From: an uncultured Lachnospiraceae bacterium
GTDB taxonomy: Bacteria; Bacillota; Clostridia; Lachnospirales; Lachnospiraceae
DNA length: 9,951 bases
Assembly (NCBI GenBank): GCA_946639085.1
Contig: CAMPBP010000025.1
Coordinates: 1 to 9,951, forward strand
Direction: 5' to 3'
The translations under genes were made by a program, and so were the position numbers. Below are positions 6,627 to 9,951 of the stretch, one piece after another. Each line of letters starts with the position of its first letter. Position 1 is the stretch's first letter. A model generated the notes under the pieces. The model saw only the letters and a program-made list of their open reading frames with translations. It did no database searches and was not told where the DNA came from.

Positions 6627-7874
6627 ATGAAACTCATTCACAGCAAAGATATTTACTATATCACAAAAGAAGTCCTTAAGCTTATCGATCCCAAAGTAAT
6701 AAGGCACGGCGAGAGAACGGCTTACATTCTTTACAAGATGTTAATGTGTCTTGATAAGTACGAGATGTATGAAGTGGCTGAGTTTGCATTTATTGCCACA
6801 CTTCATGATATCGGTGCATTCAAGACCGACTACATGGAAGATCAGTTAAGGTATGAGTCACGTGACTACATGCCCCATTCGATATACGGGTATCTTTTCT
6901 TGCTTTATCTGATGCCCTTTAAAGACAGAGCAAAGATCATACTTTACCACCACACGGATTACGATAAAATACCGAAGGTTGAGTACGAGTTTACAGACAT
7001 CATATATTATCTTAACGTTGCCGAGAAAATGGATATGTATTCCAACATTCTCGGAAGTAAGTTCGACTATATGATGTTCAATAAGCAATCGGGCACGAAA
7101 TATGCCCCCAAGGCGCTTGACCTTTTGTACCAGGCACAAAAGAGATATAACGTTTTCGAGAAGCTTTCAAGCGGAGAGTACAAAGAAGAACTTGAGGAGC
7201 TTTATGAGTATCTTATCTTCACCAACGAAGAAAAAGACAATCTCTTAATGGGCCTTATGAGTTGCGTAAGTTTCAGAAGCGAATATTCCATGGTCGACAC
7301 GGTCGCATGTCTTAACATATGCGTGCAATTGGCGGATAAACTTCTTTTATCACAAGAGGATACCGAACTTTTGCGTTGTGCCGCGGTACTTCATGATGCC
7401 GGAATGTGCTCCGTTTCAAAAGATGTTCTCGAAGCGCCGAGAAAGCTTACCGACATTGAAATGCAGGGACTTAGAAATCACGTTCCGTTAATAGAGACAA
7501 TACTTCAGGGAAGACTCGACGAAGCATGCCTTGATATCATCACTGCGCATCACGAAAGATGTGACGGATCGGGTTATCCAAACAAATTGAGAGCAAATCA
7601 GATGAACCGACTTCAGATGATACTCCAGGTGGCCGATGTCGTTACGGCGCTTACAAGCCCCAGAAGTTACAGAGAGCCGAAGTCAAAAGAACAGGTCATC
7701 TCGATACTGAACGAAGAAACTCAAAAAGGGAAACTCAGTTTCGAAATAGTACGTGCCTTCACGGCATTTTACGACAGCATTATGGATGGCGTAACAAAGG
7801 CAAGCACAAAGCAGCTTTCAACGTACAGAAAGCTTGTTGAGAATTATGACGTTACGTACAAACAGATAAAATAA
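6627..7874 (+). CDS. Tandem HD-domain protein with C-terminal HD-GYP, probable c-di-GMP phosphodiesterase
   Basis: A 415-residue soluble protein with two HD-type modules. Module 1 (about 20-180) has RHGERTA (His27), LHDIG (His60, Asp61), PHSIYGY (His84) and YHH (His108, His109), but no GYP motif. Module 2 (about 220-390) has LHDAG (His256, Asp257), His285, HHERCDGSGYP (308-318) and VADVVTAL (Asp336), the hallmarks of HD-GYP enzymes that hydrolyse c-di-GMP to pGpG or GMP. Its first helix reads VDTVACLNI where active members usually carry an HxxRV histidine, so one metal ligand seems lost. There is no receiver or membrane sensor domain; module 1 may be a regulatory HD domain. GAGGG (6612-6616) lies 10 nt before ATG 6627. 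A GGDEF cyclase lies two genes downstream, so opposing c-di-GMP enzymes may share a transcript. Confidence 0.87.
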   Translation: MKLIHSKDIYYITKEVLKLIDPKVIRHGERTAYILYKMLMCLDKYEMYEVAEFAFIATLHDIGAFKTDYMEDQLRYESRDYMPHSIYGYLFLLYLMPFKDRAKIILYHHTDYDKIPKVEYEFTDIIYYLNVAEKMDMYSNILGSKFDYMMFNKQSGTKYAPKALDLLYQAQKRYNVFEKLSSGEYKEELEELYEYLIFTNEEKDNLLMGLMSCVSFRSEYSMVDTVACLNICVQLADKLLLSQEDTELLRCAAVLHDAGMCSVSKDVLEAPRKLTDIEMQGLRNHVPLIETILQGRLDEACLDIITAHHERCDGSGYPNKLRANQMNRLQMILQVADVVTALTSPRSYREPKSKEQVISILNEETQKGKLSFEIVRAFTAFYDSIMDGVTKASTKQLSTYRKLVENYDVTYKQIK

Positions 7875-7898
7875 GAAAGACAGGTAATACAGAAAGTT

Positions 7899-8684
7899 AT
7901 GGGAAAGATTTTTGATTTGGACAGTCCGCTTGTAAGGTTTTTAAACAAGGTTGCGGATCTTTTGTGGCTAAACCTTCTTACGGTGGTCTGCTGTATCCCG
8001 ATCATCACTGCCGGTGCGGCATTCACTGCGTTACACTATTGTTGCCTTAAACTTGTAAGAGGCGAAGAAGGATACATTACCAAAGATTTCTTTAAATCCT
8101 TCAAGCTCAACTTTAAGCAGGCAACGATCATATGGCTTTTGGTTTTTGTGACGGGAATCGTTCTCGGATTTGACTTTTACATCATCGTTAACGGAGTGGT
8201 GGGAGGCACTTCTTCCGTTATAAGAGTGGGACTTTTGATAGCTTCGATCCTCTATGTGTTTATCGTATTGTATGTATTCCCTTTACAGTCACATTTCTAC
8301 AATCCGGTAAAGACGACTATCAAAAATGCTTTTATGATGAGTCTCACCATTCTTCCGAAAACGATATTGATGGTGATATTTGCTGCACTTCCTTTGGCAC
8401 TCACATATACCGGCATCTGGTTTTCTGTGGGAGCACTGGTAGGCTTTTGCATACTTTTCTGGTTTTCGGCGCCGGCATATTTCTCGGCTCTTTTGTACAA
8501 CAAGACTTTTAAAAAGTATGAGCCCAAGGAAGAAGAAAACGATGATTACACCTGGAGTGTAAATACGGACAAAGAAGAGTCCGATGAGGCTGATAAGATT
8601 GAAGAAACCAAATCTGAAACCGAGGAGGCAGAGGATGGAGATATATCAAAAGAGAATGTAAGGAGTGGGGACGAACATGAGTGA
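7899..8684 (+). CDS. DUF624 (YesL-like) integral membrane protein with acidic C-terminal tail
   Basis: A 261-residue polytopic membrane protein. The N-terminus (FDLDSPLVRFLNKVADLLWLNLL) is typical of DUF624/YesL proteins, followed by WLNLLTVVCCIPIITAGAAF. About five hydrophobic segments are visible (about 22-50, 72-98, 107-128, 147-170, 175-200). After residue 205 the protein becomes a strongly acidic, soluble tail of about 55 residues rich in Glu and Asp, beyond the usual core. DUF624 genes often sit near carbohydrate ABC transporters or their regulators, with no established biochemical role; here no transporter gene is visible and the neighbours are c-di-GMP enzymes. It starts 24 nt after the HD-GYP gene with only a weak ribosome binding site (GAAAG just upstream), and its last 8 nt overlap the cyclase gene. 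Confidence 0.8.
   Translation: MGKIFDLDSPLVRFLNKVADLLWLNLLTVVCCIPIITAGAAFTALHYCCLKLVRGEEGYITKDFFKSFKLNFKQATIIWLLVFVTGIVLGFDFYIIVNGVVGGTSSVIRVGLLIASILYVFIVLYVFPLQSHFYNPVKTTIKNAFMMSLTILPKTILMVIFAALPLALTYTGIWFSVGALVGFCILFWFSAPAYFSALLYNKTFKKYEPKEEENDDYTWSVNTDKEESDEADKIEETKSETEEAEDGDISKENVRSGDEHE
8661..8684 (+). promoter_or_regulatory. Ribosome binding site and start-stop overlap joining DUF624 and cyclase genes
   Basis: AGGAG (8661-8665) with a further GGGG (8667-8670) lies within the end of the DUF624 gene, 11 nt before ATG 8677. The start and the preceding stop overlap in ATGAGTGA (8677-8684). This arrangement fixes the cyclase start and points to translational coupling. Confidence 0.7.
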
Positions 8685-9951
8685 TGGCAAAACAAAAAAG
8701 AATTCCTGGTTTTCGTGGCTGATCATTGGCATTGCATTTATTGTCGTGGTCGTTGTTTTGCTGTTGTCTTTTTTGAAGGAAGGAAAGGCAACCGCTACCA
8801 TGACTGCCGAAGATACGCTGCTTAGCAGCGCCAACGTATGGGCTTCTCAGTTAAGCGATACGCTTACACTGGCTGAAAAGACCGGCGGCATGATCAACGA
8901 TTACATCACGGACAAGGGCAGTGACAACTTTACCGACGAGACGGTTTATCTTATGGATAAAGTCGTAAAGAATACACCGTTTTATCGCATAATGGTTCAT
9001 TTCGACGGAAAGAAACCCATCGACGATGAAGGAAAGACTCACGATGCCGATCTTTACGAAGCTTATCTTGAAGAAGGACAGATCGAAAACGTAACCTATA
9101 CATTTATCGAAGATGACGGTATGGGAAACAATAACGTTGTAATGGTATCTTATCCCATCACTTCCTGTGCGGGACATATACTGTTCTTCCTTGACATTGA
9201 TGAAATAGGAGATACATTTACCGCCTACGGTTATGAAGACGCATCTTTCGCGGTTTTGTTTAAAAAGGACGGAACGATCTTAAACGTTCTTCCCGGATTT
9301 ACCGATAAAGACAGCAAGTTCTTAACCGAAGAATCTTTCCTTGTTTCGATACAGGAAGGAACAAAGAGAGAAGATTACAACTTCTTCAAAGCAAAACTCT
9401 ACAACGGTGCGGGCTGCTTTATACAGAGCACTTACCAGGGCGACAGCCGTACGATAGTGTGTGTTCCCGTTAAGATAGAAGACTGGTACATCGGTTACGG
9501 TGTAAGACAGTACAAAGTTGACGTCGAAGTGGACAGTGCTTTCAGAAATCTGAAAAATACGGTTATCGAGCTCGTTGTAGTGCTTGGAGTATTTGCTCTT
9601 GTTGCAATAGGATTTGCGATTTACACGGCCACCAAGTCTCGTGAGCGAGGAAGAAAACTCGAAGACAAGGCCGATATGGATCTTTTGACCGAGCTTACGA
9701 ACAAGGCTGCTACCGAAAGAATGATCTCGGACTATATCGATTCCCATCCCAACGGTCACGGTGTTTTGTTTATCCTTGACATAGATAACTTCAAGAAAGT
9801 CAACGATACCATGGGACATGCTTTCGGCGATACGCTTCTTAAGACTCTCGGTAAAGAGATAAGAACCGAGTTCCGTGTTACCGATATCGTGGGACGTACC
9901 GGCGGCGATGAGTTCATGATCTTCTTAAAAGACATAAACGACGATCTTATC
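8677..9951 (+). CDS. Membrane-anchored diguanylate cyclase with Cache-like sensor, 3' end outside window
   Basis: 425 residues are visible; the frame stays open to the window end. Order: short basic N-terminus, transmembrane helix 1 (about 11-32), extracellular sensor (about 35-290), transmembrane helix 2 (about 295-317), and GGDEF domain from about 332. The sensor resembles a double Cache (dCache) module: a long first helix, then VMVSYPI and HILFFLDI strands, then a second PAS-like half (AVLFKKDGTILNVLPG, later VKIEDWYIGYGV). The cyclase has DLLTELTNK (335-343), FILDIDNFKKVND (365-377), GHAFGD (380-385) and an intact GGDEF (409-413). RVTD (400-403), five residues before GGDEF, matches the RxxD inhibitory site. 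It should therefore make c-di-GMP from two GTP, with product feedback. The last part of the GGDEF domain, and any EAL or other output domain, is not visible. Confidence 0.92.
   Translation, partial: MSDGKTKKNSWFSWLIIGIAFIVVVVVLLLSFLKEGKATATMTAEDTLLSSANVWASQLSDTLTLAEKTGGMINDYITDKGSDNFTDETVYLMDKVVKNTPFYRIMVHFDGKKPIDDEGKTHDADLYEAYLEEGQIENVTYTFIEDDGMGNNNVVMVSYPITSCAGHILFFLDIDEIGDTFTAYGYEDASFAVLFKKDGTILNVLPGFTDKDSKFLTEESFLVSIQEGTKREDYNFFKAKLYNGAGCFIQSTYQGDSRTIVCVPVKIEDWYIGYGVRQYKVDVEVDSAFRNLKNTVIELVVVLGVFALVAIGFAIYTATKSRERGRKLEDKADMDLLTELTNKAATERMISDYIDSHPNGHGVLFILDIDNFKKVNDTMGHAFGDTLLKTLGKEIRTEFRVTDIVGRTGGDEFMIFLKDINDDLI

Noticed and set aside
9322..9819. 165-codon open frame on the - strand inside the cyclase gene
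   Set aside because: Opposite a gene with clear Cache and GGDEF motifs; its translation has no domain hallmark.

Overview
The window looks like a chromosomal segment from a low-to-moderate-GC Gram-positive bacterium of the class Clostridia, most likely Lachnospiraceae (Butyrivibrio/Roseburia-like). This rests on a MetRS with a C-terminal tRNA-binding domain, strong AGGAGG-type ribosome binding sites, a DUF624/YesL-type membrane protein, plentiful c-di-GMP enzymes and TIR/LRR surface proteins. The taxonomic placement is inference. All eight genes lie on the + strand and gaps between them are small. I see no tRNA, rRNA, CRISPR array, insertion sequence or phage gene.

Region 1 (1-881): the 3' part of metG (methionyl-tRNA synthetase) ends in a tandem TAG TAG stop, followed by a strong intrinsic terminator. 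Region 2 (898-5100): two adjacent paralogous membrane proteins. Each has an N-terminal TIR-type domain, one transmembrane helix, and a predicted extracellular leucine-rich-repeat region. The first has a recognisable TIR domain that keeps the putative catalytic Glu. The second has a degenerate TIR lacking the signature motifs and carries a large beta-solenoid extension with two clear and one divergent repeat copy. The pair is translationally coupled and is the most unusual part of the window: it reads like a Toll-like receptor with its domain order reversed, made as an active/pseudo-TIR pair.

Region 3 (about 5117-9951): a promoter-like sequence (TTGCGC, 17 nt, TATAAT) precedes a tightly packed five-gene run. 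It encodes an alpha/beta-hydrolase of the monoacylglycerol lipase/lysophospholipase type, a GNAT acetyltransferase, a tandem-HD protein ending in an HD-GYP domain, a DUF624 membrane protein with a long acidic tail, and a membrane-anchored diguanylate cyclase with a Cache-like extracellular sensor, cut by the window end. The HD-GYP (c-di-GMP breakdown) and GGDEF (c-di-GMP synthesis) enzymes probably act on the same second messenger, and the DUF624 protein lies between them and overlaps the cyclase gene. Whether the TIR pair and the c-di-GMP run are functionally linked cannot be told from the sequence; a promoter candidate separates them and no terminator is visible between them.
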